DNA of 64,000 nt from NCBI GenBank assembly GCA_963682055.1, contig OY821745.1:18845342-18909341 (forward strand), in the 5' to 3' direction. The position numbers and the translations under genes are program-made. The notes below the pieces were generated by a model that did no database searches, was not told the origin of the DNA, and worked only from the letters and a program-made list of their open reading frames with translations. Below, one piece after another: positions 20,501 through 28,162 of the stretch. Position 1 is the first letter of the stretch. Each line of letters begins with the position of its first letter. Source of the DNA: Primula veris. Taxonomy: Eukaryota > Streptophyta > Magnoliopsida > Ericales > Primulaceae.

Positions 20501-23289
20501 TAACTGTTATTAATCATTCAGTGTCGGCCTAGTGTGAGCCATAGCAACCCCTTTAGCAAAGGCCGTAGGTGCCACAACAGCCCATGTTTTTTTAAAAACA
20601 TTTGGTAAAATTCGCCGCTGTAATCTGGTTTAAGTCCGGCTTCGTATTATATCTTAAGACAATCTGTTATATTATGATTGATGTACATATTTTCTACCTG
20701 TCTCTGTTTTTTTTGGGTAAATATTATCATTTTCAATCCGAACAAAGTTAAATAAGCGCCATTATTTCGACTCACCTGAGGGGCCACATTGCTAGGGCCG
20801 GCATGTTTTTAAGTAGTGCTGTTTTTAATAATAATTAATAAAAAGAGAAGATGCAAAAAACGGGGCATATACTTATAATAAGCCAAGAAACTTGAGCCTG
20901 CCAAATTTTGGTCCAGTTTTTCCAAAAATACCCTCACTCTATTTTCCTAATCACTCGTAAACCCTCATTCAAAACAAATACCTAAATAACTAAAAAAACT
21001 GCTATTCCCCACACATCTCCGTTCATATCCCAAACAAAATAGTCTTATGTGAGTTTTTGTATAACAGTAAAACATTATATTACTCCTTATATACGATATT
21101 CAATTTATTACTCCCTTTGTCCTAAATTATTAGGTCTATAAGAAACTACGTGCCATTTTGACCAACAAATAACCCATATCTAAGTTGCCGAAATCGAACT
21201 TTTCAAAATTACAAATTTTAAATTTTACATTTCAACAGTTTAAAAACGAGATATCGGGCTGTCAAAGTTGCACGTATATTCATCGAGCCCCAAAATTTTG
21301 AGATAGAGGGGGTATATTCATTCAATCAATATTTTGAAAATATTAATTTTATTTTTCCGGGATCATATATATGCCACTACATGTCGCAAACGCAACGATG
21401 ACTAGTACATAAATAGGGCTGTAAATAAGAAAATAGGAGAAAAGACGACTTTGAGAGCGGAGAGGGCAGATTCGATATGAGTATTCAGAAAGCTTGAGTA
21501 ATATATATGGGTATCAATTCTCAAATATACCCTTAAAATACTAATGGTATTTATGATTTACAAACAACAATGCTTATTAATAAGTAATTAGAGGTATTTG
21601 AGGAAACTCTTTATTAAAATTCAAACTGGACTATTATGTCGGGACGGAGTCCAAAACCTAATTGGACTATTATTATAAGACGAAGGGAGTAATTAATAAA
21701 AAGCTATGATGGGAAAAAAGGGGCCCATATACTAAGGCCATGTTTGTTTGCCTTATAGGAATGGGTATAGTATTAGTTGTACTGTGGGACCACCTCATAT
21801 CATGTTTGTTTACACAAGTAGTAATCGCACTAAATGGGTATAATACTAATCGTTGTACAATTTAAGCTAATAAGGAGGTATAAATAATAACACCTCTATG
21901 ATGTTATTTTTTATACCACTCATAGAACCTAGTTACAAATAATACATATTTATATTATTGTAGTACCACTCGCCCATATTACAAAAAACATGAAAAAAAT
22001 TCATGTATTTTAATGAAAAGAAGACGATTATAGTCTTTTAGCACCCCAATAATTATAAAATAGTATATACATATAATTTAGCCCCACACGTATATAAATC
22101 CTAGTTCCGTCACTGCCTACAAACAATCATGGCCTCGACATAAATAGGGTTGTAAAATAGTAAAGAAATGAAAAGAGAGGACCTTGAGAGCGGCAAGGGC
22201 GGATTTTATACTCATATTTGTAAACCCTTGGCAGAAAAGCATATCGTAAATGGAGCGTAATCTCTTAGCTTTTTGTTCCCTCGAAACGTTATCGTTCGCT
22301 TTAGATATTATTGCGGAGGGCTTCGAGTGGCTCAGTAACAGGCGGCGAAGAAGATTTTCCGTCTCAGCGGTTAGCCTGACCTTAGGCGGAGCAGATAATG
22401 ATGATGATGAAGAAGGTTTTTATGGTGTCTTTCGAAAGTTTTTTTGTTTCTTCTTCGGCGCCATTTCGTAGAGAAGTAGGAGTGTTTAGAGAGAAGAGAT
22501 GCAGCTGAGCTGTGTGGCGGAACCGGGAGGCGTTTAGATTTTATTTTTTTTTGTTCTTGTTGGCATAATAAATAAATAAAATCCTGCTCCCTCCGTTCCA
22601 TATTACAACCTCCGAATGAAATAAGAAGGGTATAATAGAGAAAATGGCTAAAAACACACTCAAAATGTCTCATTGTTGTAGATGAGCCTCCTAAATCTAT
22701 ACCTAATTAAATATCCTAATTAATTTATATTATTATTAATAAGACTGTGAACAATAGCTTATACTATGATTGATTTTACATCTTTTCTATGTCTCCGTTT
22801 CTTTCGGGTAAATATTATCATTTCCAACCCGGATAAAGTTAAATAGGCCAAATTCCTACATCCATCGTTGTTAGTACGGCTTTTATTCATAATAGTACTA
22901 ATAAAAAGAAATGATGCCAGAAACGGGGGTATACATACATAAATAAGATTGTAACAATTGCAAAATTAGTATTAAAAAAAAGTAGATTATACGACCTTGA
23001 GAGCGGAGAGGGCGGATTCAATACTCATATTCGTAAACCCTTGGCAAGAGAGCTTATCGTAAACGGAGCGTAGCCTCTTAGCCTTCTGTTCTCTCGACTG
23101 GTTATCGTTCGCTATCGATACTATTGCGGAGGGCTTCGAGTGGCTCAGTAACATGCGGCGAAGAAGATTCTCCGTCTCACCGGTTAGCCTGACCTTAGGC
23201 GGAGCAGTTGATGATGATGATGATGATGATGATGAAGGTTTTGATGGGTTTCGAGGGTTTTGTTTCTGTTGTTTCTTCTTCGGGGCCAT
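1..23289 (-). CDS. DExH7: DEAH/DEVH-box RNA helicase, DExH7/DHX29-like (C-terminus outside window)
   Basis: Spliced gene. Exons in coding order: 22996-23289, 18953-19058, 17942-18129, 17418-17459, 16451-16604, 16034-16368, 14311-14529, 13303-13414, 12963-13133, 12388-12467, 11375-11497, 11100-11186, 10707-10807, 10158-10215, 1807-1872, 651-733, 377-571, 168-291, 1-80. All junctions keep phase, giving 872 codons without a stop. The N-terminus is Lys/Ser-rich, followed by a UBA-like segment ending in [15 protein letters not shown], then an acidic and coiled region ([12 protein letters not shown]). Core motifs seen: GETGSGKTT (motif I, exon 11), TQPRRIA (Ia, exon 12), DEVHERS (II, exon 15) and SAT (III, exon 17). 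RecA domain 2 starts but is cut by the window edge. Family knowledge: these are NTP-dependent RNA helicases; animal DHX29 acts on 40S ribosomes during translation initiation, while the plant member is annotated as possibly plastid-targeted. Function here is inferred from homology. Introns hold many transposons. Confidence 0.93.
2216..2629 (+). repeat. 5' LTR of the non-autonomous retrotransposon
   Basis: This is 414 bp, of the TG...CA type. It pairs with 4757-5170 across its whole length. It is immediately followed by the tRNA-Met-like primer-binding site at 2632. Confidence 0.92.
2740..4214 (+). pseudogene. Gag-like/coiled-coil ORF of the non-autonomous LTR element, frame-broken
   Basis: The reading passes through at least two frames. 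A Gln/Asn-rich stretch (about 2750-2900, with [15 protein letters not shown]) is followed by a Pro/His/Tyr-rich part open at 2888-3313. That continues in another frame from about 3300 to 4214. Residues encoded around 3519-3670 form a charged coiled coil ([20 protein letters not shown]), followed by an acidic Pro-rich tail. I see no zinc knuckle and no known domain. By position it should be a structural Gag-like protein, but that is inference. Confidence 0.55.
4202..4795 (+). pseudogene. Unrecognised ORF at the 3' end of the non-autonomous element
   Basis: A 197-codon open frame begins [13 protein letters not shown] and runs into the start of the 3' LTR. It overlaps the end of the preceding coiled-coil ORF by a few bases. 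I recognise no domain. It may be non-coding sequence that happens to be open. Confidence 0.25.
4757..5170 (+). repeat. 3' LTR of the non-autonomous retrotransposon
   Basis: This is 414 bp, colinear with 2216-2629. It is preceded by a purine-rich tract and followed by the target duplication gtaag. Confidence 0.92.
5565..5610. repeat. (TG)n(TA)n microsatellite next to a Stowaway-like end
   Basis: Simple TG then TA dinucleotide repeats are followed by 'ctccttccgttcc', the typical terminal sequence of a Stowaway MITE. No matching right end was found, so only one end of that element remains or is recognisable. Confidence 0.7.
5758..5969 (+). repeat. 5' LTR of copia element 1
   Basis: This is 212 bp, about 97% identical by eye to 9577-9788, and ends at the primer-binding site. 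Confidence 0.93.
6226..9564 (+). pseudogene. Broken copia pol (protease-integrase-RT-RNase H) of element 1
   Basis: Open pieces are 6272-6637, 6641-7174, 7211-7777, 7998-8708, 8732-9190 and 9274-9564. The aspartic protease motif is hit by TGA at 6257-6259, directly after the catalytic Asp-Ser. Next come the GAG-pre-integrase motif (HYRLGHP), the integrase core (HSDVWGP, then TPQQNGVAE followed by a stop at 7172-7174), and RT with [19 protein letters not shown] and DVKNAFLNG. The RT active site reads YVDG instead of YVDD, losing the second Asp. RNase H ([29 protein letters not shown]) is split by stops and a frameshift near 8700. No product can be functional. Confidence 0.9.
9577..9788 (+). 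repeat. 3' LTR of copia element 1
   Basis: This is 212 bp, preceded by the polypurine tract and followed by the gtaaa target duplication. Confidence 0.93.
9902..10163. repeat. 129-bp tandem duplication containing a splice donor
   Basis: Two copies begin 'caaacagacataattacaag' (9902 and 10031) and end 'tgcttaccgcaaac'. They are almost identical apart from a few bases. The unit covers the last bases of helicase exon 14, its donor site ('gcttaccgc' on the plus strand) and the following intron, so a decoy donor lies 129 bp inside intron 14. Confidence 0.85.
12095..12235 (-). mobile_element. SINE-like, tRNA-derived repeat in helicase intron 9 side
   Basis: On the minus strand 'gccccaagtggtagagc' resembles a pol III box A. 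About 30 bp later 'gggttcagcccc' resembles box B. A short A-rich tail follows toward 12095. The layout fits a plant SINE head and tail. Target duplications are unclear and the similarity is by eye only. Confidence 0.45.
12386..12388 (-). promoter_or_regulatory. Non-canonical GC 5' splice site of helicase exon 10
   Basis: Exon 10 must end in phase 0 to join exon 11 ([10 protein letters not shown]). The only position that does so ends in AAG followed by GCCTGT, so the donor dinucleotide is GC. The nearest GT, four bases on, would shift the frame into a stop. GC-AG introns are a known minor plant class, although their usual consensus is AG|GCAAGT. Confidence 0.65.
13634..13925 (-). mobile_element. 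Cassandra-like TRIM solo LTR carrying 5S rRNA-derived sequence
   Basis: The 292-bp interval starts 'tgtaacgac' and ends 'gtcgtcaca', near-perfect inverses. Flanks are cttgc and cctgc, an imperfect 5-bp target duplication. On the minus strand the middle (about 13701-13770) reads like the 3' half of plant 5S rRNA: 'cagttaagcgtgctt' (box A) then 'ggatgggtgacc' (box C), followed by 'cctgggaagt'. Cassandra TRIM elements are known for LTRs with embedded 5S promoters. No internal region or second LTR is present, so this is a solo LTR. It lies in intron 7 of the helicase, in the same orientation. Confidence 0.85.
14737..15811. mobile_element. Harbinger-like non-autonomous element, 1,075 bp, in helicase intron 6
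   Basis: Perfect inverted ends 'ggctctgtt' and 'aacagagcc' are flanked by TAA on both sides (14734-14736, 15812-15814). Subterminal 'ggaaaatattttcc'-type palindromes recur at both ends. The inside is very AT-rich with many 'aagttact' variants and has no ORF. Confidence 0.75.
18185..18886. mobile_element. Harbinger-like MITE, 702 bp, in helicase intron 2
   Basis: The ends 'ggctctgtttgtt' and 'aacaaacaaaacc' are inverted, with 11 of 13 positions matching. They are flanked on both sides by TAA (18182-18184 and 18887-18889), the 3-bp target type of PIF/Harbinger elements. There is no ORF. A short local duplication ('caccaaaggacaagatatac') lies inside. The left end shares 'ggctctgtt' with the element at 14737-15811. 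Confidence 0.75.
20262..20341. repeat. Tandem duplication of about 38 bp in helicase intron 1
   Basis: 'ggggataaagttcattcgat' followed by 'attcttacttttttatca' occurs twice in direct succession with no differences seen, so the event is probably recent. Confidence 0.9.
21111..21689. mobile_element. Stowaway-like (Tc1/mariner) MITE ends enclosing exon-1 copy 3
   Basis: The left end is 'ctccctttgtcctaa' and the right end is the inverse-like 'cttataagacgaagggag'. TA flanks both ends, as in Stowaway elements. The interval is 579 bp, long for the class, and contains the exon-1 fragment and a second internal Stowaway-like end ('gggacggagtcc' near 21640). It may therefore be nested or composite rather than one element. 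Confidence 0.5.
21449..21497 (-). pseudogene. Helicase exon 1 fragment, copy 3
   Basis: The tract 'ttgagagcggagagggcaga' repeats the 3' end of exon 1. It is preceded by 'cataaataggg-tgtaa', which also precedes copy 2 and, in looser form, copy 1. Homology fades after about 50 bp. It lies between two Stowaway-like ends (21111 and 21689). A still shorter match, 'ggttgagagcggagaggg' near 20148, may be a fourth remnant. Confidence 0.7.
21735..22134. mobile_element. Tourist-like MITE in helicase intron 1
   Basis: Inverted ends are 'ggccatgtttgtttgcc' and 'gcctacaaacaatcatggcc'. The left flank is TAA. The right flank is TCG, so a clean target duplication is not visible. It is about 400 bp with no coding capacity. 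Confidence 0.5.
22183..22464 (-). pseudogene. Duplicated helicase exon 1, copy 2, with premature stop
   Basis: This is a near-copy of exon 1 inside intron 1. It keeps the ATG and MAPKKK start, the GAT-repeat serine tract in shortened form, the region matching the Arg-rich 'LLRRMLL' part, and the end 'accttgagagcgg'. Codon 15 is TAA (22420-22422), and the length is 282 instead of 294 nt. Sequence just upstream of its ATG also resembles the intact copy, so the duplication included 5' UTR. It is probably non-coding, but it could serve as an alternative untranslated first exon. Confidence 0.85.
22996..23289 (-). other. Helicase exon 1 (start codon exon, intact copy)
   Basis: This exon supplies the first 98 residues, from MAPKKKQQK through a nine-serine run (a TCA/TCG-type microsatellite, GAT repeats on the plus strand) to ESALSALK. 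It ends at AAG|GTCGTA and joins in phase 0 to exon 2, which begins DSATFETAL. Together the two exons encode a UBA-like helical segment. I chose this ATG because it gives the lysine-rich start usual for the family. The next copy of the exon (22183-22464) stops after 14 codons. Confidence 0.9.
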
Positions 23290-23364
23290 TTTTGTAGATC
23301 ACTACGAGTGTCTAGTGAGAGAGAGAGAGAGAGAGAGGATGTAATTGGTTTTAGACGTAAAATG

Positions 23365-24127
23365 TAGGGCTGTAAGTCGTGAATCCGGGTTTGTTTAGGT
23401 TTGGTTGAGTTTTGGTCAGGTTTGGTTTGAATGAATTCAAAATTTTCAATTCGTCGGTTCGGCTATTAAACAATTTGATGCGCGGGTCCATGAAACTCAA
23501 TTTGTTATACCGTTTAAAAACAACTGTTATTTTTTTTATTTTGCTTATAAAAAAAAACTAAAACTCCTCACATACATATGTAAGTAATAATAAACAACTC
23601 ATCATATATATGCAATTAATAATAAACGAGCGCATATATATTCTTTAATCTAATGAACAATAATAATTATATGACATATTTCAAATATATTAACTTTTAT
23701 ATTCTCTCATTACTACTTATATGAGTCATATTTCTTTATTTTTTAACCGAATTAATATGTTATTATGCATTGTTTGTGTGATTGAGAATGATATATGAAA
23801 TATGTTTGTACTCATTAATGTTGGTTATATATTGTTTGAAATTATTTTTGATATTATTCTCTTTTGTAAATAATTGTCATTAAAATATGTATTAATTTCG
23901 ATTAAAGAACGAATGACAAGTATTATTAAAAACCGAATCCGATCCGAATCCGCACCGAACCATTTAATCCATAAAACCAACCCAAACCGATCCGATCAAT
24001 TAGGTTTGGTTTGGTGTGGATTGAAAAAATAAATGGTTTGGTTTGGATCCAAAATTTCACAATCTGTTCTTAATGGTTTGGTTATGATTGACATAATTCG
24101 TTCAAATCCGAACCATTTACACCCCTA
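23365..24127. mobile_element. hAT-type MITE, 763 bp, just upstream of the helicase start
   Basis: It starts 'tagggctgtaag' and ends 'atttacacccccta'-like sequence, inverted ends typical of hAT MITEs. A perfect 8-bp target duplication, gtaaaatg, flanks it (23357-23364, 24128-24135). Inside, 'ggtttggtt'-type repeats and their complements ('aaccaaacc'-like) lie near both ends. There is no coding capacity. Its inner edge lies 75 bp from the helicase ATG, in the 5' UTR or core promoter. Confidence 0.85.
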
Positions 24128-24265
24128 GTAAAATGTTTACCGTATTTGCATGGCATTGTTTTTTGGTAAATGATGAAAATGTACATCTGATTAGTTAATT
24201 AAATAGTAAGATTCATACTCATAAAATAATTTTTAAAGATTAATTCATATGATACATAATGCTAC

Positions 24266-24772
24266 TAGAACCATAAATGAGCAACGCCGAGTTGAGATTA
24301 GCTCTGCTCAATCTCGGCTCATTTACTAAACCAACTCTAAAATCTTGCTCAAACTCGCCTCGTTTCAGATTAGTTGTTCACGAACATGTTTATGAGTCAT
24401 TTCTCAAAACGTTTTTTGACAAATTTAATATCATTTCGCTTAAAAAAATCTTTTTTACTTAGCTAAAATTAATGTAAATGATTTTGGTTTTAATTAGATT
24501 TAGTTTAAGAAAATAGATTTGTTACATGAATTGAAGAGTATTTATCGATCATCAACATAATATTTGATAAAGTTTGCATATATAAGCAGAATATATATGA
24601 AAAAAAATATATTAAAAATAATTAAACGAGCTTTTTAACGAGCCAAACATGTTCACGAGCCTTATTATTCTGTTCAGGCTCGGCTCATTATTAAATGAAC
24701 GAACACAAACTGAGTCTTTAATGAGCTGAACACGAACATGTTCATGAACGGATCGATTCATTTGCAGCCCTA
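24266..24772. mobile_element. Probable degraded hAT-type MITE
   Basis: The right end, 'catttgcagccccta'-like, and the left end, 'tagaaccataaatga', are loosely inverted. Flanks aatgctac and aatgttat match at 6 of 8 bases. Inside are inverted runs of 'aacgagc', 'ctcggctcat' and 'gaacatgttcatgaac'. There is no ORF of note. Confidence 0.5.
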
Positions 24773-24918
24773 AATGTTATCTATATGATGATATTTATTT
24801 TCACTATTTATTTTTAATTTTTATGTTCAACAATGCTATATTATACTTAAGTAGATCTTGAATAAGACATGAGAATATAGAGTTTTATAAAATTATGTAT
24901 ATTTTTATGTACTAATCA

Positions 24919-25786
24919 ATGATTCTTCTTTGGTTTTTTTGGTTTTTTTACCCGAACTACCATTTCTTTCTTTTAGTACCTGAACATCAGTTTCTATGTT
25001 TTTCAAAGAAACAATTTCCCGTGCTCGAACCCAAACAACCAGTGGAGCAACTCCAACCAACATGGTACAACAACCATGGGTGGAATCAACCTCCTAACCT
25101 CTGTTACGGAAATGTCAATAACGCTCAAAATGCTCACCAGCAAAACAACTACCAACCTCCATCACAATTTCAACTAAACAACAGTTGGGTGACTGTGGCT
25201 GACCTAAGGAGTCTAGAGGAGTGTATGGAAAAGCTCATAACCGACTCTATCTCTAATTTACAAATCGAAAAAAAATCAAGTAGGCAGGTTGCCGGCGCAA
25301 CATGTAGCTAATCTCAGTGGACAAGCTTCGCCTGACAACTTACTCAACAGAGAAATCCGAGTTGTGAGGATGCAAGCTCATGCTTACGCATGGTTAGCTA
25401 CTGATGACGAGGAGTTGGCCGATGAATTGAAAGATTTGCGTACCAAAGAAGAAAATGAAGATGAATCCATGATCGCATACCTGATCGCTAGAGAATCCAG
25501 TGACGAAAATCCATCCATGTCCATGTGGAGAGTATATGACCCCAAGGACTACAATAAGTACCCCACTAAGCTAGAGGGTGAGGAAACTTTGACAAAAACC
25601 TCACCTGTCAATCCCCAAAAAGACCACATCAAGAAACAAGTTTCTCTTAAAACCGATGAGCCAAACCAAAAAGAGTACTCTTCCATGCAAGAGCCTCTTG
25701 AACAAGTGGATTATGGCAATGGTCAACTCAATGTAATCACCGAAAAAGATTGGTCCAATGATTTAAGCAATATCAGTGACATATAA
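24919..25786 (+). pseudogene. Retrotransposon gag-like fragment, frameshifted
   Basis: Two overlapping open frames (24919-25311 and 25289-25786) appear to be one protein split by a frameshift near 25290. The first is rich in Gln/Asn/Pro/Trp (NNHGWNQPPN...) and ends with a helical stretch (LEECMEKLITDSISNLQ). The second is acidic (DDEELADELKDL) and ends at a stop. The layout resembles the end of a plant Ty3-type gag, but I see no zinc knuckle, protease or LTR. A decayed host or transposon gene of another kind is possible. Confidence 0.4.
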
Positions 25787-26248
25787 AAAGGACATATTTG
25801 TAATCCATTCTTTTTCTTCCTCAATGATTCGAGTGAAGAGAAAGGACTCGAACTCACTCGAATAAGACCTGATAGTAACATATTTACCACATGTCACTCT
25901 ATCCCGGCCTTCTAAAAGTGAGCATACTGATAAGGGGCCTCGTTGATCGGTATCGCTTTATCTTTCGATCGGATGTGATAATTATAAGGTCGTGTCGGCG
26001 GTAACTCGTGTGGCTCCTCCAAACCACAATACTTAGTTTTGATTTTATTTTGTTAACAAAAATATTTGAATGAATATATAATAATTCAGTTTTAAACAAA
26101 CCAAAAGGTTTCATATAGTAAACTATAAGCGAAGGAATAAAAAAAAATCATATATAGATTGAACAAGCATAACAAAGTGAAACAATATTCTATTACCAAG
26201 TATTTTTTTCAGGACCAACAATGTCATATTTTCAGTTTGTTCAATTTT
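25787..26248. other. Intergenic, no gene seen
   Basis: Moderately AT-rich sequence following the gag-like fragment. It contains a short GC-richer patch (25900-26030) with no convincing frame. I see no recognisable element ends. Confidence 0.5.
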
Positions 26249-27440
26249 GTTAGAAATTATACTGTTGGCCCGTGTGCGGCTAAACCTTAGAGGGGGGGTG
26301 AATAAGATTTATGGCGATTTTCGCCTAATTAAAACTTAAGTGCAACTAACACCCCAACTTACGCAATTCTAAGCTTACGCGTTAATAATCGTTAATAAAT
26401 TCAAACGCAAGCAATCAAGAATAAATATTTGCGGAAAATAAAAGTTTAAGGGAAGAAGATGACACCGTGATTTATAGAGGTTCGGCAAAACGCGCCTACG
26501 TCCTCTCCTCGGTACTACCGAGTATTTCACTAAAAATTCTTTTCCCGGATATTACAATCCTAATGAGCTAATCGAACGATTAAGCTCCCCCTCACTTTAT
26601 GAGTGTCCCGAAATGAAAGACCTAGAGCTTTTAAGCTTCACTTGCTTACAAAGCCTCTACCCGATCACTCGCTCACAAAAATGAGTTTATAAAACACTCG
26701 TTACAAATTTTGTTACAATAATGTAACTACACTCACTATTCTAATTGCTTCTAAATAAGCTAACTTGTGAGTTTTTTATGATGATTGAGCTTGTATGGCT
26801 TTTTCTTCAATTTCCCTCTTTCTCGAATATTTTCACCAAAATGGTGATTTTTAGGGTTTTTATGAGAGAGGTTGAAGGATGATGTTGTGTATGATAATTG
26901 GTGGTTTGGAAGAGAGATTGAGCTTGTATATGTAGACCAAAGGTCTGTTTTTCTGGGTTGTGACCGTTAGAAGTGGTTGAGGCTATATTCAGTGTTTTAA
27001 GCTATTTTCCAGAAAAAGCTGAGAAGCTGTTTTCGAAAACTGCAGAAAACGATCGGTCGTTTTCTACAGTCGATCGGTCGTTTCTAGAAAAACGATCGGT
27101 CGTTTTTCAGAAACGATCGGTCATTTTTATACTGGACTCACTGGAAGAAATTAGAACAAAAACGATCGGTCGTTTTTTACAGACGATCGGTCGTTCTTCA
27201 GTTTTCTCTGTAATCTTCAAAAGTCCGTAACTTCTTCGTTTTAGCTCCGATTCTGGTTCCGCTTGAACCTGTGGCTTCGTTTTTCTGAGCTCTATCTTTC
27301 TGGCATTCTGGAATTTACAAATTCTCTTTTTGGAAAAGACAAGCATTATATCATCGAAATAGAGAAATCGTAAAATCATTAAAAACATAATCAATGTTAT
27401 AATCAAAATCAATTATTGAACCCCATGGTTCAACATATAC
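26249..27440. repeat. LTR-like or other dispersed repeat, boundaries uncertain
   Basis: The sequence has an abrupt change in composition: a start 'tgttagaaattatactgttg', a poly-G tract followed by 'gtgaataag', a mid-region 'gatttatagaggttcggc', and an end near 'ggttcaaca' (27434). TG...CA-type ends suggest a solo LTR, but the flanks show no target duplication. It includes the palindrome array at 27049-27194. Confidence 0.4.
27049..27194. repeat. Six-copy array of the palindromic motif cgatcggtcgtt
   Basis: Six copies of (a/t)cgatcggtc(g/a)t start at about 27049, 27070, 27092, 27113, 27162 and 27183. Spacing is about 21 bp except for one 49-bp gap. Each core is close to a perfect palindrome (aacga..tcgtt). 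No protein is encoded. Confidence 0.8.
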
Positions 27441-28160
27441 AAACTTAAAAGTATTAAATTAAGTCCAAAGTAAAACTATAATGACTAATGAGTATATACA
27501 TATTGATCCTCCTTCACCAGCTTTTCTCCTTCCTAGGTTTTTCTTTCATCGACTTCACCCAAGGCAATCACCATTGGTCCGATTAACTCCCTAAAATCCC
27601 ACACCACACCGTCCAACCCCCTATGATTGGCATGTCATACCACCACCTCCATGCCACTTATCGTATTGCAGCCCCGGTAATCCGAGACCACAACCCATCC
27701 ATCACCGCCCACTCATCGATGCCTTAGATAAACCTTGTTGCTTACCTTCATCCTCCAATTTCTATGTGTATTTATTATATGTATGTGTTTATATATATAT
27801 ATATTATGTATATGTAGATATATATATTATGTATATGTAGATATAATAACATATAAACAAACATTTTTTTTTCTACTTTTTCTAGCCCGTTTGATGTTAC
27901 CTATGATATCCAACAATTTTAAATGAATGATATGGTAATGACCATTTTACACTTACATATGGATGAAAATTGTTTGATGACACAATCTTTTTCTGTCAAT
28001 TTAGACGGTAGGTTACAAAGTGGCGGAAAGTGGTCGTATAGTGCGTAAATTCAAAAAATTGTTAGTTTGGTGTATAAAACTGCAAAAAATCCGCTCATGG
28101 AGCATTGGTGACAAGCAAAAATACTTTTAGATGCCAATCAATTGACAAAAAACAAAAGGT
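27441..28160. other. Intergenic, no gene; C-rich patch and TA microsatellite
   Basis: A C-rich tract at 27540-27720 differs in composition from its surroundings but has no frame I trust. At 27780-27850 a 'tatatattatgtatatgtaga' unit is duplicated. Otherwise nothing is recognised. Confidence 0.5.
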
Positions 28161-28162
28161 AA

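Larger units (their letters stand above)
20655..22995. repeat. Tandemly duplicated intron-1 segments accompanying the exon-1 copies
   Basis: Blocks near 20660-20880 and 22740-22935 match. Both contain 'ttgggtaaatattatcattt'-like sequence, then 'aaagttaaata', then 'taataaaaag..atg' and 'aacgggg.atat'. A third partial match begins at about 21692 ('taataaaaagctatgatg'). In each unit a version of 'cataaata(g)' leads into an exon-1 copy. The order points to a segmental triplication of exon 1 plus neighbouring intron, later interrupted by MITEs. Confidence 0.75.

Noticed and set aside
22250..22471. Plus-strand [17 protein letters not shown] across the duplicated exon
   Set aside because: It is the complement of helicase exon-1 copy 2. 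The minus-strand homology explains it.
27049..27194. CRISPR-like array
   Set aside because: The repeats are 12-13 bp palindromes with short, similar spacers in plant nuclear DNA and no cas genes. Not a CRISPR.
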